In this document: in pieces, positions 6,667 to 13,424 of the stretch
How the letters are laid out: the number at the start of each line of letters is the position of its first letter
Numbering within the stretch: the stretch's first letter is position 1
Origin: Azonexus sp.
GTDB taxonomy: Bacteria > Pseudomonadota > Gammaproteobacteria > Burkholderiales > Rhodocyclaceae
Assembly (NCBI GenBank): GCA_031285115.1
Contig: JAITWU010000060.1
Location: 1 to 14,863 of the forward strand
Length of the DNA: 14,863 nt
Reading direction: 5' to 3'
Made by a program: the position numbers and the translations under genes
The notes under the pieces: generated by a model
Database searches by the model: none
Seen by the model: the letters and a program-made list of their open reading frames with translations, nothing else
Told to the model about the DNA's origin: nothing

Positions 6667-8469
6667 ATGAAATTTGCTTTTACGCCTTCCCTGCGCTGCG
6701 CCAGTCTGGCCTTGGGGCTGTTGCTGGCGGCTTGCAGCATCCCCACCGAGCAGGCAGACAAACCGGCCAATGTTGCTGTAAAACCCGCCATCCCGGTGGA
6801 GGATTCTGTAGCGCCGCCGCCTCCGGCAACCAAGGATAAGTCGCAACAACGGGCGACTGGCGTCATGGAACTCGCCGAAGTCGCCCGCAGCAGCGCCAGC
6901 GGCGAGGCGATGGTCATGGCGGAACCGGCTGCGTCTGCCGCTGCGCCCAGCGTCGCTTATGCCCCGGTCTATAGTTTTCAGCCCGCGCCGCAGAACACCG
7001 AAAAATACCAGCGCCATGCCGACAATCCGGTCAAGCTGACTCGCGTCGATGCGTTGTCTACGCTCAGTCTGGATGTGGATACCGGCAGCTACAGCAATGT
7101 CCGCCGCTTTTTGAATCAAGGGCAGTTGCCGCCCAAGGATGCGGTGCGCATCGAGGAGATGGTCAATTATTTCCGCTACAGCGAGGCTAAACCGCTGCCC
7201 GGCCATCCCTTCGCCGTGCAGACGGAAGTCGCGATTGCGCCGTGGAATCGCGATCACCTGCTGCTGCGCGTCGGCGTCAAGGCGGTTGATGTCAAGGCCG
7301 CCGCCATGCCGAGCGCCAATCTGGTTTTTCTGGTCGATGTTTCCGGCTCGATGGATCAACCCGACAAGCTGCCGCTGGTGCAGGCTTCGCTGAAGATGCT
7401 CACCGCCCGGTTGCGACCGCAGGATCATGTCGCGCTGGTGGTTTATGCCGGGCGCACCGCGCTGGAACTGCCTGCCACGCCCGGCGACCAGAAGGAGAAA
7501 ATCCTCGCCGCCATTGCCCGCCTGCAAGCGGGCGGCTCCACCGCCGGGGAGTCGGCGCTGAAAATGGCCTATGCCCAGGCGCGCGCCGGTTACATCAAGG
7601 GCGGCATCAACCGCATCCTGCTGGCGACCGATGGCGATTTCAATGTTGGCGTGAGCGACATCGAGCAACTCAAAAGCCTGATCGAACGCGAGCGCGAAAG
7701 CGGCATTTCGCTGACCACGCTGGGTTTTGGTCAAGGCAATTATCAGGACGCCATGATGCAGGAACTGGCCGACATCGGTAACGGCAATTACAGCTACATT
7801 GATTCGCTGAGCGAGGCGAAGAAGGTGTTGGTCGAGGAAATGTCAGCAACCTTCAACACCGTCGCCAAGGACGTGAAAATTCAACTGGAATTCAACCCGG
7901 CGCAAATCGCCGAATGGCGGCTGATCGGCTACGAAAAGCGCGTGCTGCGCGAAGAAGATTTTCGCAACGACAAGGTGGATGCAGGCGAAATCGGCGCAGG
8001 CAAGACCGTGACGGCGCTCTATGAACTGACGCCGGTCGGCGCGGCCACGCTGCACAGCGAACGCCGCTATGACGCCGCCGCGCCAATGACGGGCGACAAA
8101 ACGGCGGGCGACAAAACAACGGAACTGGGCTTTTTGCGCATCCGCTACAAGCAGCCCGAAGGCAGCCAATCCACCGAACTGGCGCAAACCATCGCCCGCC
8201 CCGACGCTGCCGCGCTCACACTGACGCCTTCCGCCGATTTGCGCTTTGCCAGCGCCGTTGCCGCCTTCGGTCAGCTTTTGCGGCAATCGCCTTATACTGG
8301 CGCTTTCAGCTACGCCGATGTCAAAGCCCTCGCTGTTAGCGCCGCGCAAAATCCAGCGAGCGGCGTGGAACGTGGCGAATTCATCAAACTGGTTGACCTC
8401 GCCGCCGCCCTGACGCCTGCCAAACCCGAGACAAACGCCGCGACGCATGACCGAAGCAGCACAAACTGA
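6667..8469 (+). CDS. YfbK-type von Willebrand factor A lipoprotein
   Basis: A 600-residue lipoprotein. The start at 6667 has GGAG six bases upstream and gives a clean signal peptide ending in the lipobox LAAC (Cys23 lipidated; Ser24 fits outer-membrane sorting). An Ala/Pro-rich linker reaches about residue 105. A YfbK N-terminal region follows (about 109-205, with LDVDTGSYSNVRRFL). The von Willebrand A domain (about 218-395) has an intact metal-ion-dependent adhesion site: Asp224, Ser226 and Ser228 in DVSGSM, Thr292 in GGSTAG and Asp322 in ATDGD. The YfbK C-terminal region runs from about 400 to 590 and contains a small duplication (GDKTAGDKT). Family members are secreted or membrane-anchored and bind ligands through the metal; the ligand is unknown. 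The last 23 bases overlap the ECF sigma gene, a linkage that suggests envelope sensing or regulation rather than pigment chemistry. Confidence 0.9.
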   Translation: MKFAFTPSLRCASLALGLLLAACSIPTEQADKPANVAVKPAIPVEDSVAPPPPATKDKSQQRATGVMELAEVARSSASGEAMVMAEPAASAAAPSVAYAPVYSFQPAPQNTEKYQRHADNPVKLTRVDALSTLSLDVDTGSYSNVRRFLNQGQLPPKDAVRIEEMVNYFRYSEAKPLPGHPFAVQTEVAIAPWNRDHLLLRVGVKAVDVKAAAMPSANLVFLVDVSGSMDQPDKLPLVQASLKMLTARLRPQDHVALVVYAGRTALELPATPGDQKEKILAAIARLQAGGSTAGESALKMAYAQARAGYIKGGINRILLATDGDFNVGVSDIEQLKSLIERERESGISLTTLGFGQGNYQDAMMQELADIGNGNYSYIDSLSEAKKVLVEEMSATFNTVAKDVKIQLEFNPAQIAEWRLIGYEKRVLREEDFRNDKVDAGEIGAGKTVTALYELTPVGAATLHSERRYDAAAPMTGDKTAGDKTTELGFLRIRYKQPEGSQSTELAQTIARPDAAALTLTPSADLRFASAVAAFGQLLRQSPYTGAFSYADVKALAVSAAQNPASGVERGEFIKLVDLAAALTPAKPETNAATHDRSSTN

Positions 8470-9016
8470 CGAAACGCTGATGCTGGCCTATCAAGCTGGC
8501 GACGCCGCCGCCTTCGATACGCTCTACCAGCGCTATCGTGGGCGGCTGTTTCGTTTTCTCACGCACGAAGCGGGCAGCCGCGAGGCGGGCGAAGAAATTT
8601 ATCAGGAAGCCTGGTTGCGGCTGATCCGGCATCGTGACGATTACCGGGTGGATGCGCGCTTTAGCACCTGGCTCTATCGCCTCGCCCACAGCGCCCTGGT
8701 CGATCATCTGCGCAAACGCGGGCGGCTGTGGAAGCATGAAGAAACTGTCGCTGAACTGCCCGAAGATGTCGCCTGCCCATTACCCGGCCCGGAAGCCGAA
8801 TGGGAACGCCAGCTCACCGCGCGGGCGTTAAGCGACTGCCTGCAAACCCTGCCGGAAGAACAGCGCGAAGTTTTTCTGCTGCGCGAAGAAGCCGAACTGT
8901 CTTTGCAGGCGATTGCCGAAATCACCGGCGCGGGGCTGGAAGCCGCCAAAAGCCGCCTGCGCTACGCTCTCAAAAAACTCCGTCAGTGCCTCTCTGGCCG
9001 GGAGGCGCTGGCGTGA
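8447..9016 (+). CDS. ECF-family RNA polymerase sigma factor
   Basis: A 189-residue sigma-70 protein with only regions 2 and 4, the extracytoplasmic-function layout. Region 2 (about 24-92) includes FDTLYQRYRGRLFRFL and the -10-recognition and melting part FSTWLYRLAHSALVDHLRK. A linker follows. Region 4 (about 127-180) has LPEEQREVFLLREEAELS and a helix-turn-helix, IAEITGAGLEAAKSRLRYALKKL, in two pieces around residues 155-178. It would direct polymerase to its own promoter set, typically with a GGAAC-like -35. It overlaps the lipoprotein gene upstream by 23 bases and the membrane-protein gene downstream by four, so one transcript is likely. I did not find a convincing ECF-type promoter upstream of 6667 or in the pigment spacer at 3799-3950, so its targets are unknown. 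Confidence 0.93.
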   Translation: MTEAAQTDETLMLAYQAGDAAAFDTLYQRYRGRLFRFLTHEAGSREAGEEIYQEAWLRLIRHRDDYRVDARFSTWLYRLAHSALVDHLRKRGRLWKHEETVAELPEDVACPLPGPEAEWERQLTARALSDCLQTLPEEQREVFLLREEAELSLQAIAEITGAGLEAAKSRLRYALKKLRQCLSGREALA

Positions 9017-9921
9017 ACGAACACGATCTCGATCCCGATTTGCAGGACGCCACCCTGAGCGCCCTCTACCGGCAACTGCCGCCCGCAGAACCAGACGCCG
9101 ATCTCGACGCCGCCATCCGCGCCGCCGCCCGCCGCGCCGTGGGCGCTGCCTCCGGTAGCCGGAACACCGCCGCCGCCCCCACGCGCTGGTTCGCCACTGC
9201 CGCCGAGGCGCTATTTGCCATCATCCGCGCCGCCGCCAGCACACGCTGGCTTGCCACCGCCGCCGTGGCGCTCCTGTGCGTCAGCGTAGCCGTGCACATG
9301 GAGCGGCAAGCGCCCGAATCCTTACCGGAAGCCACGCGGCCTGCGCCCGCAACAACGCCGCAGGCCGCGCCGGTCGAAGCCGCGCCCGCCCAAGCCCCGG
9401 TTCCCCTCGCCGAGAAAAGCGACAAAAAAAAGCAAGTCGCCAATGCGGCGCGGGCGGGCACGTCGGCGAATGCCGAAATCTCCGGCGCATCCGCGCAAGA
9501 CGCGCCCGCCAAAAATTTTGACCGAGCCGAAACCGGCAACGACAGGCTCATGGAACCCCCGCCCCTACCGCCACCGGCCCCCGCGCCCGTCGCCGCCGCG
9601 CCTGCGCCCGTTGCCGCCGCCAAATCCGCGCCGTCGAACGACGCCATCACCACCCAGGAATCCGCAACACGCGCTACCAGCGAAACCGCCGCCCAGCGGC
9701 TCGATCGCGACATCGCACGGCAACAACAAAACCCCGCCGCGCCGCCCGATTGCGTCAACCATGACAACGGCGACCAGCAACCCCTGTGCGATCTATTGAT
9801 CCTGCGCGCCGCCAACAAACCTCTCCCCGCCGACTGGCGGCAACGCCTCGACGCCGCCAGACTCTGGCAAGGCGATTTTGCCTATCGCCGTGTGCTGCTG
9901 GAAAAATTGTTTTCGCGGTGA
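9013..9921 (+). CDS. One-pass membrane protein in the anti-sigma position, Ala/Pro-rich
   Basis: A 302-residue protein. The GTG start at 9013 overlaps the sigma stop (GTGA) and has GGGAGG at 9000-9005, a strong ribosome site that outweighs longer in-frame readings. Residues 1-56 are acidic then basic and would be cytoplasmic. Residues 77-96 (TRWLATAAVALLCVSVAVHM) are a likely membrane helix. Residues 100-245 are a low-complexity Ala/Pro/Lys spacer, and the C-terminal 60 residues look folded (PDCVNHDNGDQQPLCD, then a helical end). Gene order after an ECF sigma factor and this topology fit an anti-sigma factor, but the zinc-binding HxxxCxxC motif is missing and no known domain is recognised. 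Residues 57-76 are a diverged copy of 77-96. G+C is extreme here (52/60 at 9121-9180). It converges on the ketoreductase gene with a 43-base gap. Confidence 0.8.
   Translation: MNEHDLDPDLQDATLSALYRQLPPAEPDADLDAAIRAAARRAVGAASGSRNTAAAPTRWFATAAEALFAIIRAAASTRWLATAAVALLCVSVAVHMERQAPESLPEATRPAPATTPQAAPVEAAPAQAPVPLAEKSDKKKQVANAARAGTSANAEISGASAQDAPAKNFDRAETGNDRLMEPPPLPPPAPAPVAAAPAPVAAAKSAPSNDAITTQESATRATSETAAQRLDRDIARQQQNPAAPPDCVNHDNGDQQPLCDLLILRAANKPLPADWRQRLDAARLWQGDFAYRRVLLEKLFSR
9181..9300 (+). repeat. 60-base in-frame tandem duplication within the membrane-protein gene
   Basis: 9181-9240 and 9241-9300 align without gaps at 39 of 60 bases overall and 25 of 30 in the first half. They encode residues 57-76 (TRWFATAAEALFAIIRAAAS) and 77-96 (TRWLATAAVALLCVSVAVHM). 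The unit is exactly 20 codons, so the reading frame is kept. The second copy is the better membrane helix; the first carries a Glu and an Arg. Confidence 0.7.
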
Positions 9922-9964
9922 ATCTCTTCGGCGCGGTATTTACGTTGGCCACAACAAAAATAAT

Positions 9965-10687
9965 CTAACCCGCCATGCCGCCATTGACCGAGATGACCTG
10001 GCCGGTAATGTAGCTGGCCTGTTCCGCAGCCAGAAATCCGGCCAGCGCCGCGACTTCTTCCGGTTTGCCGGTGCGTTTCATGGCTACCATCTGGGCGATA
10101 AATTCGGGACTGAAGGCGCTTTTGCTCATTTCCGACTCGATGATGCCGGGCGCAATCGTGTTGACGGTGATGTTGCGGGTGGCGAGTTCGAGCGCCAGCG
10201 ACTTGCCAGCGGCCTGCACCGCGCCCTTGGCGGCGGCGTAATTGGCCTGACCGCGGCTGCCGATCAGCCCGGCAATCGAGGAAATGGTGATGATGCGCCC
10301 CCAGCGGCTTCTGACCATCGGCATGATGAGCGGTTGCGTGACGTTGAAAAAACCATGCAGGCAAACATCAATGACGCGATGCCATTGTTCGCGGCTCATG
10401 CCGGGGAAGACGGCATCGTCGTGAATCCCGGCGTTGTTGACCAGCACTTGAATCGGGCCGGCTTCGAGCAGGCGCTCCAGCGCCGCCTGAGTGGCGGCGG
10501 CATCAGCCACATCGAACTGAACCGCCTCGGCGGATTGGCCGGTCTGCTGTAATTCGGCGCACAGGGCGGCGACAGCGGCGCGGTTGCGGTTGGCGTGAAC
10601 AATCACATGCAGGCCATCGGCTGCCAACTGGCGGCTAATGGCCGCGCCAATGGCGCCGCTGGCGCCGGTGACGAGAGCGCGTTTCAT
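9965..10687 (-). CDS. 3-oxoacyl-ACP reductase, FabG-type (ApeQ-like)
   Basis: A 240-residue short-chain dehydrogenase/reductase that would reduce the 3-keto group of the ACP-bound chain with NADPH. Seen: cofactor motif TGASGAIG at 7-14, NNAG at 84-87, and the catalytic Ser137 in ITISSIAG, Tyr150 and Lys154 in YAAAK. The C-terminal SVNGGMAG is typical of FabG. Length and catalytic numbering are within one residue of E. coli FabG. It is the last gene of the left-reading block, joined to the dehydratase by an ATGA overlap (10684-10687), the dehydratase-reductase pairing seen in APE clusters. In those clusters a ketosynthase usually comes next; here the sigma-factor unit is found instead, converging from the other side with no obvious terminator in the 43-base gap. 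Confidence 0.94.
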   Translation of the reverse strand: MKRALVTGASGAIGAAISRQLAADGLHVIVHANRNRAAVAALCAELQQTGQSAEAVQFDVADAAATQAALERLLEAGPIQVLVNNAGIHDDAVFPGMSREQWHRVIDVCLHGFFNVTQPLIMPMVRSRWGRIITISSIAGLIGSRGQANYAAAKGAVQAAGKSLALELATRNITVNTIAPGIIESEMSKSAFSPEFIAQMVAMKRTGKPEEVAALAGFLAAEQASYITGQVISVNGGMAG

Positions 10688-11157
10688 GGTCGGCTTTCAG
10701 AAGAGGGAAAAGGGGTTTGGCCGCTGGCGTCGAGTTGCACGACGGCGCGTCCCGACAACAGGCGCTGCCCGGCATGGCATACGGCAAATTGGTAGAGGAT
10801 GTTGACGTCGTTACCGGCGAGGCGCTCGGCGCGGATGAGGAGTTCGTGAGGCAGATCATCGAGCCTTTGGCGCTGCCATTGCACATCGCGCACGCTGGCG
10901 AGAAAACCGGCGGCGGGCGCGTGATCGCTGCCCGCCAGCAACGCGCCATGCACCGCCATCGCCTGCGCCGCGTACTCAATGCCGTTGACGATGTTGAGCG
11001 CATTTTCATGACGCAGCGGATTATTCTCAAAGCGATGGCTTTTCGCGCAGCACACGATCTCCGTTTCATTCCACGAGACAACATGATCAAGCAAACACAT
11101 CGTCCCCTGATGCGGAATGCGGGCGGCGATCCAGTCGTGGTTCAAATGCGCATTCAT
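10684..11157 (-). CDS. Hotdog-fold 3-hydroxyacyl-ACP dehydratase (ApeP-like)
   Basis: A 157-residue FabZ-like hotdog dehydratase of the APE type, which would remove water from the 3-hydroxyacyl-ACP to leave a trans double bond. Seen: RIPHQGTMCLLDHV at 14-26 with the likely catalytic His16, and NGIEYAAQAMAVHGAL at 58-73 with the likely acidic partner Glu61 at the start of the central helix. The start at 11157 is preferred to a longer in-frame reading from 11277 because it overlaps the methyltransferase stop as ATGA and gives the family length. It is coupled the same way to the reductase gene. With no enoyl reductase nearby, repeated reductase and dehydratase action would build a conjugated polyene. 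APE clusters usually encode a second dehydratase; it may lie outside the window. Confidence 0.9.
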   Translation of the reverse strand: MNAHLNHDWIAARIPHQGTMCLLDHVVSWNETEIVCCAKSHRFENNPLRHENALNIVNGIEYAAQAMAVHGALLAGSDHAPAAGFLASVRDVQWQRQRLDDLPHELLIRAERLAGNDVNILYQFAVCHAGQRLLSGRAVVQLDASGQTPFPSSESRP

Positions 11158-11864
11158 GGTATGCGCGCCACCAGCATGACATTGGCAAACGGCGTGCCTT
11201 CGCTCATCGGGACGGCCTGCACCGTGAAGCCGCGTGTTTCCAGCGCCTTGATCCACTCTGCCAGCGGCCTGCACCACAGGCGCGAAAGGCGGTGTCCCTG
11301 AATGGACATGATGCCCATATCAACCCACTGGCTGATGGCGAAACGCCAGCCGCTACCGGCGTCGCCGACGCGCGTGATGAACACGCCGCCGCTGCCGAGG
11401 GCGGCGCGAATTTTATCCAGCAGCGCCTCCTGATCGGCGTAGGGAATGTAATGCAGCACGTCGAGCATGGCGATGACATTGGCGTCGCTCAAATCGGCGT
11501 CGCGCATGTCGCCGCCTTGCAGGCGCACGCGCTCGCCATAGAGCGGCTGCAAGGCGCGGTTGCCGCAATCGGCCTCGCGCGCCATCAATTCGACGCCGCG
11601 AAAACGCAAGCCTTGGGGGGGTGCTGCGCCCGACCATTGTCCATCTTGAAAAAGCCGTTCGGCGGCCAGCAGCCACGCGGCGAGCAAACCGCGCCCGCAG
11701 CCGAGATCAATCACGCTGGCGTTATCGGGAAAAACTTGGTGTTCAAGCAAGGCCGCGAAAATCGGATCATGCCCCAATTTGCCGCGCGCCCATTGATGGT
11801 TGATAAAACCGGTGGCGCGGTAGGGGCGGGTGGCGGCGGCGAGCAGGGGTTTGCGGGATGGCAT
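11154..11864 (-). CDS. Class I SAM-dependent methyltransferase (second of two)
   Basis: A 236-residue Rossmann methyltransferase. Seen: motif I VIDLGCGRGLLA at 51-62, ribose-binding Glu92 in RGVELM, GGDMRDAD near 117-124, and VIAMLDVLHYIPYADQ at 130-145. It is unlike the methyltransferase at 5518-6399 in length and ends, so it is not a recent duplicate. It heads the coupled methyltransferase-dehydratase-reductase group, so a pigment substrate is likely; methyltransferases of this size are regular members of APE clusters. No ribosome binding site is visible in the 15 bases between the VapC stop and its start, although most neighbours have one or use an ATGA overlap. Its original upstream partner may have been the deacetylase before VapBC was inserted. 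Confidence 0.88.
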   Translation of the reverse strand: MPSRKPLLAAATRPYRATGFINHQWARGKLGHDPIFAALLEHQVFPDNASVIDLGCGRGLLAAWLLAAERLFQDGQWSGAAPPQGLRFRGVELMAREADCGNRALQPLYGERVRLQGGDMRDADLSDANVIAMLDVLHYIPYADQEALLDKIRAALGSGGVFITRVGDAGSGWRFAISQWVDMGIMSIQGHRLSRLWCRPLAEWIKALETRGFTVQAVPMSEGTPFANVMLVARIP

Positions 11865-11879
11865 GGCGTGGCGCGCGTT

Positions 11880-12314
11880 TTAGGCGATCACTTCGAGATG
11901 ACGCGCGCCATCCGGCACAGCGTCGGCGACGATGCGGCGGTCAAAGGTCGCCAGCTTGCCGCCGCGCCGCCGCGCGAGCGCGAGCAGATAGGTGTCGGTC
12001 ACCTGATTGGTTGTGAGGATGCGGCTGGAATCAACAGATGCGGCATCAAGCAAGCTCACCTCATCCGGCCAGAATTGGTGGCCGGGATGCGCCCGCAACT
12101 GTGCGACGAGCGGCGCGACTGCCGCCGGGGTCTCCAGCGTGTTGGGATAGCGCGGATGGCCGATGATGCGTAGCACGCCGTTTTCGGTCAGCGGACAACT
12201 TGCCCACGCGCCCTGTCCGACCCGGCCAAACCAGTCGTGCGCCATCTCGTGCTGAACATGGGCGGCATCGAGCAGCGCGATCAAGACGTTGACGTCGAGC
12301 AGATAAACCATCAC
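11880..12314 (-). CDS. vapC: VapC-family PIN-domain toxin
   Basis: A 144-residue PIN-domain ribonuclease; VapC toxins cleave specific RNAs (tRNA or rRNA) with Mg2+. The expected acidic residues are present: Asp7 in YLLDVNVL, Glu44 in LTENGVLR, Asp107 in QVTDTYLL and Asp125 in ATFDRR (counted from the GTG at 12314). Translation can start at this GTG, giving a GTGA overlap with the antitoxin stop, or at the next codon, an ATG at 12311. Either means coupling to the antitoxin. The gene ends 15 bases before a pigment methyltransferase on the same strand, so readthrough could feed the downstream genes. All active-site residues are intact and no frameshift is seen, so it is probably functional. The RNA target cannot be inferred. 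Confidence 0.9.
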   Translation of the reverse strand: MMVYLLDVNVLIALLDAAHVQHEMAHDWFGRVGQGAWASCPLTENGVLRIIGHPRYPNTLETPAAVAPLVAQLRAHPGHQFWPDEVSLLDAASVDSSRILTTNQVTDTYLLALARRRGGKLATFDRRIVADAVPDGARHLEVIA

Positions 12315-12535
12315 GGCGCTTCGTCGCGTAGCTGGTTGACCAGTTCCGGCGTGACCGGGCGCATGGTATTCGCCAGCACCGGCAGGCCGTTGCGCCTGTT
12401 GGCAACCGGCGTGGTCGGCTGCAACGCCGCGCGCGCCAGTTGCGAGAGGGCATGACCGATCGAGACGCGCTCATGTCCGGCGCGGGCGCGGACGATGGCA
12501 AGCACATCGTCGTCAATATCAAGGGTGGTGCGCAT
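12311..12535 (-). CDS. vapB: VapB-type ribbon-helix-helix antitoxin
   Basis: A 74-residue partner of the PIN toxin. The N-terminal RTTLDIDDDVLAIVRARAG is a ribbon-helix-helix DNA-binding strand and helix, and the following SIGHALSQLARAAL is its second helix. The C-terminal tail (from about residue 40, ending LVNQLRDEAP) would wrap the toxin. The start at 12535 is preferred to an in-frame ATG at 12592 because GAGG (12543-12546 on the complement) lies seven bases upstream and the domain begins at once. Such antitoxins neutralise the toxin and repress their own operon. The 91 bases before it contain a possible promoter with heptad repeats. Confidence 0.87.
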   Translation of the reverse strand: MRTTLDIDDDVLAIVRARAGHERVSIGHALSQLARAALQPTTPVANRRNGLPVLANTMRPVTPELVNQLRDEAP

Positions 12536-12570
12536 GGTTTTTCCTCGGCTGGCAGGGGTTCGTCCTGACC

Positions 12571-12600
12571 AGCTTAACGCATCACGCATCAAACATCAAA
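12571..12600 (-). promoter_or_regulatory. Candidate vapBC promoter and operator with three heptads
   Basis: On the complement, TTGATG (12599-12594) and TAAGCT (12576-12571) are separated by exactly 17 bases, a plausible though weak sigma-70 promoter. Read on the plus strand, three heptads sit head to tail in the same stretch: catcacg, catcaaa and catcaaa (12580-12600). They cover the -35 and most of the spacer. Short iterated sites over a promoter are the usual target of ribbon-helix-helix antitoxins, so autorepression here is a fair inference. The promoter lies downstream of the deacetylase stop. Confidence 0.4.
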
Positions 12601-12626
12601 TCATGTTCGTCAGACATTTGCTATTT

Positions 12627-13424
12627 TCAAGAAATCGTGAGCGGCGCTGGATGCAGTTGGTGTTTTGCCAATTCTGCCAATAAGCGCGGCAGCACTTCAA
12701 GCACGACGGGCTGGCCGTTGCTGTTTTGCGCCGCGTTGCCGTCGTGCAGCAGCAGAATATCGCCCGCCGCGAGGTTGCGGGTGAGGCGGGCGAGGATGAT
12801 GTCGGCGTCGCCGCAGCGCGTGTCGTAGCCGCGCCGCGTCCAGCTTGCCAGGCGGACGCCGCATAAATGCAGCGCCGGATCGAGGAAGGGATTGCGGATG
12901 CCAGCGAGCGGACGGAAGAATTGCGGGCGTTGGCCGGTGATGTCGGCCAGCGTTTTCTGCGCCGCGTTGATTTCGCACCGCCAGCCGCCAACGCCGGAGA
13001 AGGCGAGGGTGTTGTGATGGCGCTGGCCGTGGTTCTCGATGCGATGGCCGCGCGCCACGATGTCGCGGCAGATGTCGGGGTGTGCGGCGGCGCGCTCGCC
13101 AATGCAAAAAAAGGTGGCGCGGACGTGATGCCGTTCGAGCATGTCGAGTACTTGCGGCGTGACTTCGGGGTGCGGCCCGTCGTCGAAGGTGAGCGCAATT
13201 TCGCCGCGTTCGCTGGCCGCCGCCGGGAGGCGTTTGAGATTGACGCCGAGCAGCGCGCTGCGCGGCAACAGTCCGGCAATGGCGATGACGGCGTGGTTCA
13301 GCAGCACGATGGCAATCGCCCAAAGCCAGTGTGAAAAGAGCAGAACGAAAGCGGCGGCGTGAATCACCAGCGACACCCGCAGAAAGGGCGACGGTCGCCA
13401 GCCGCGCAGGCTTGCGCCGCTCAT
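12627..13424 (-). CDS. Membrane-anchored polysaccharide-deacetylase-like (NodB) protein
   Basis: A 265-residue carbohydrate esterase 4 (NodB-fold) protein that would remove acetyl groups from a sugar. Two hydrophobic segments (about 16-31 and 34-54) anchor it. The catalytic domain has motif 1 TFDDGP at 79-84 (Asp81 base, Asp82 metal), motif 2 HGQRH at 132-136 (two metal ligands), motif 3 as RPLAG at 171-175 instead of the common RPPYG, Trp195 in motif 4, and LLHD at 225-228 in motif 5. The zinc site thus looks complete, with a variant substrate-side loop. It overlaps the exporter stop by four bases (ATGA at 13421-13424), so it belongs to the pigment operon and not to the VapBC unit behind it. 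The substrate is unknown; a glycan linked to the pigment through the cluster's glycosyltransferase is a reasonable guess. Confidence 0.87.
   Translation of the reverse strand: MSGASLRGWRPSPFLRVSLVIHAAAFVLLFSHWLWAIAIVLLNHAVIAIAGLLPRSALLGVNLKRLPAAASERGEIALTFDDGPHPEVTPQVLDMLERHHVRATFFCIGERAAAHPDICRDIVARGHRIENHGQRHHNTLAFSGVGGWRCEINAAQKTLADITGQRPQFFRPLAGIRNPFLDPALHLCGVRLASWTRRGYDTRCGDADIILARLTRNLAAGDILLLHDGNAAQNSNGQPVVLEVLPRLLAELAKHQLHPAPLTIS

Noticed and set aside
6625..7734. A 369-codon open frame on the minus strand under the von Willebrand A gene
   Set aside because: The opposite strand encodes an intact lipoprotein with a full metal-binding site. The antisense product has no recognisable features.
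8091..8117. A 12-base direct repeat (gggcgacaaaac) within the von Willebrand A gene
   Set aside because: It is a short in-frame duplication (GDKTAGDKT) in a probable surface loop and does not alter the domain; recorded in the gene entry only.
9922..9964. A bidirectional terminator between the converging membrane-protein and reductase genes
   Set aside because: There is an A-rich run near 9955 but no G+C-rich stem in front of it.
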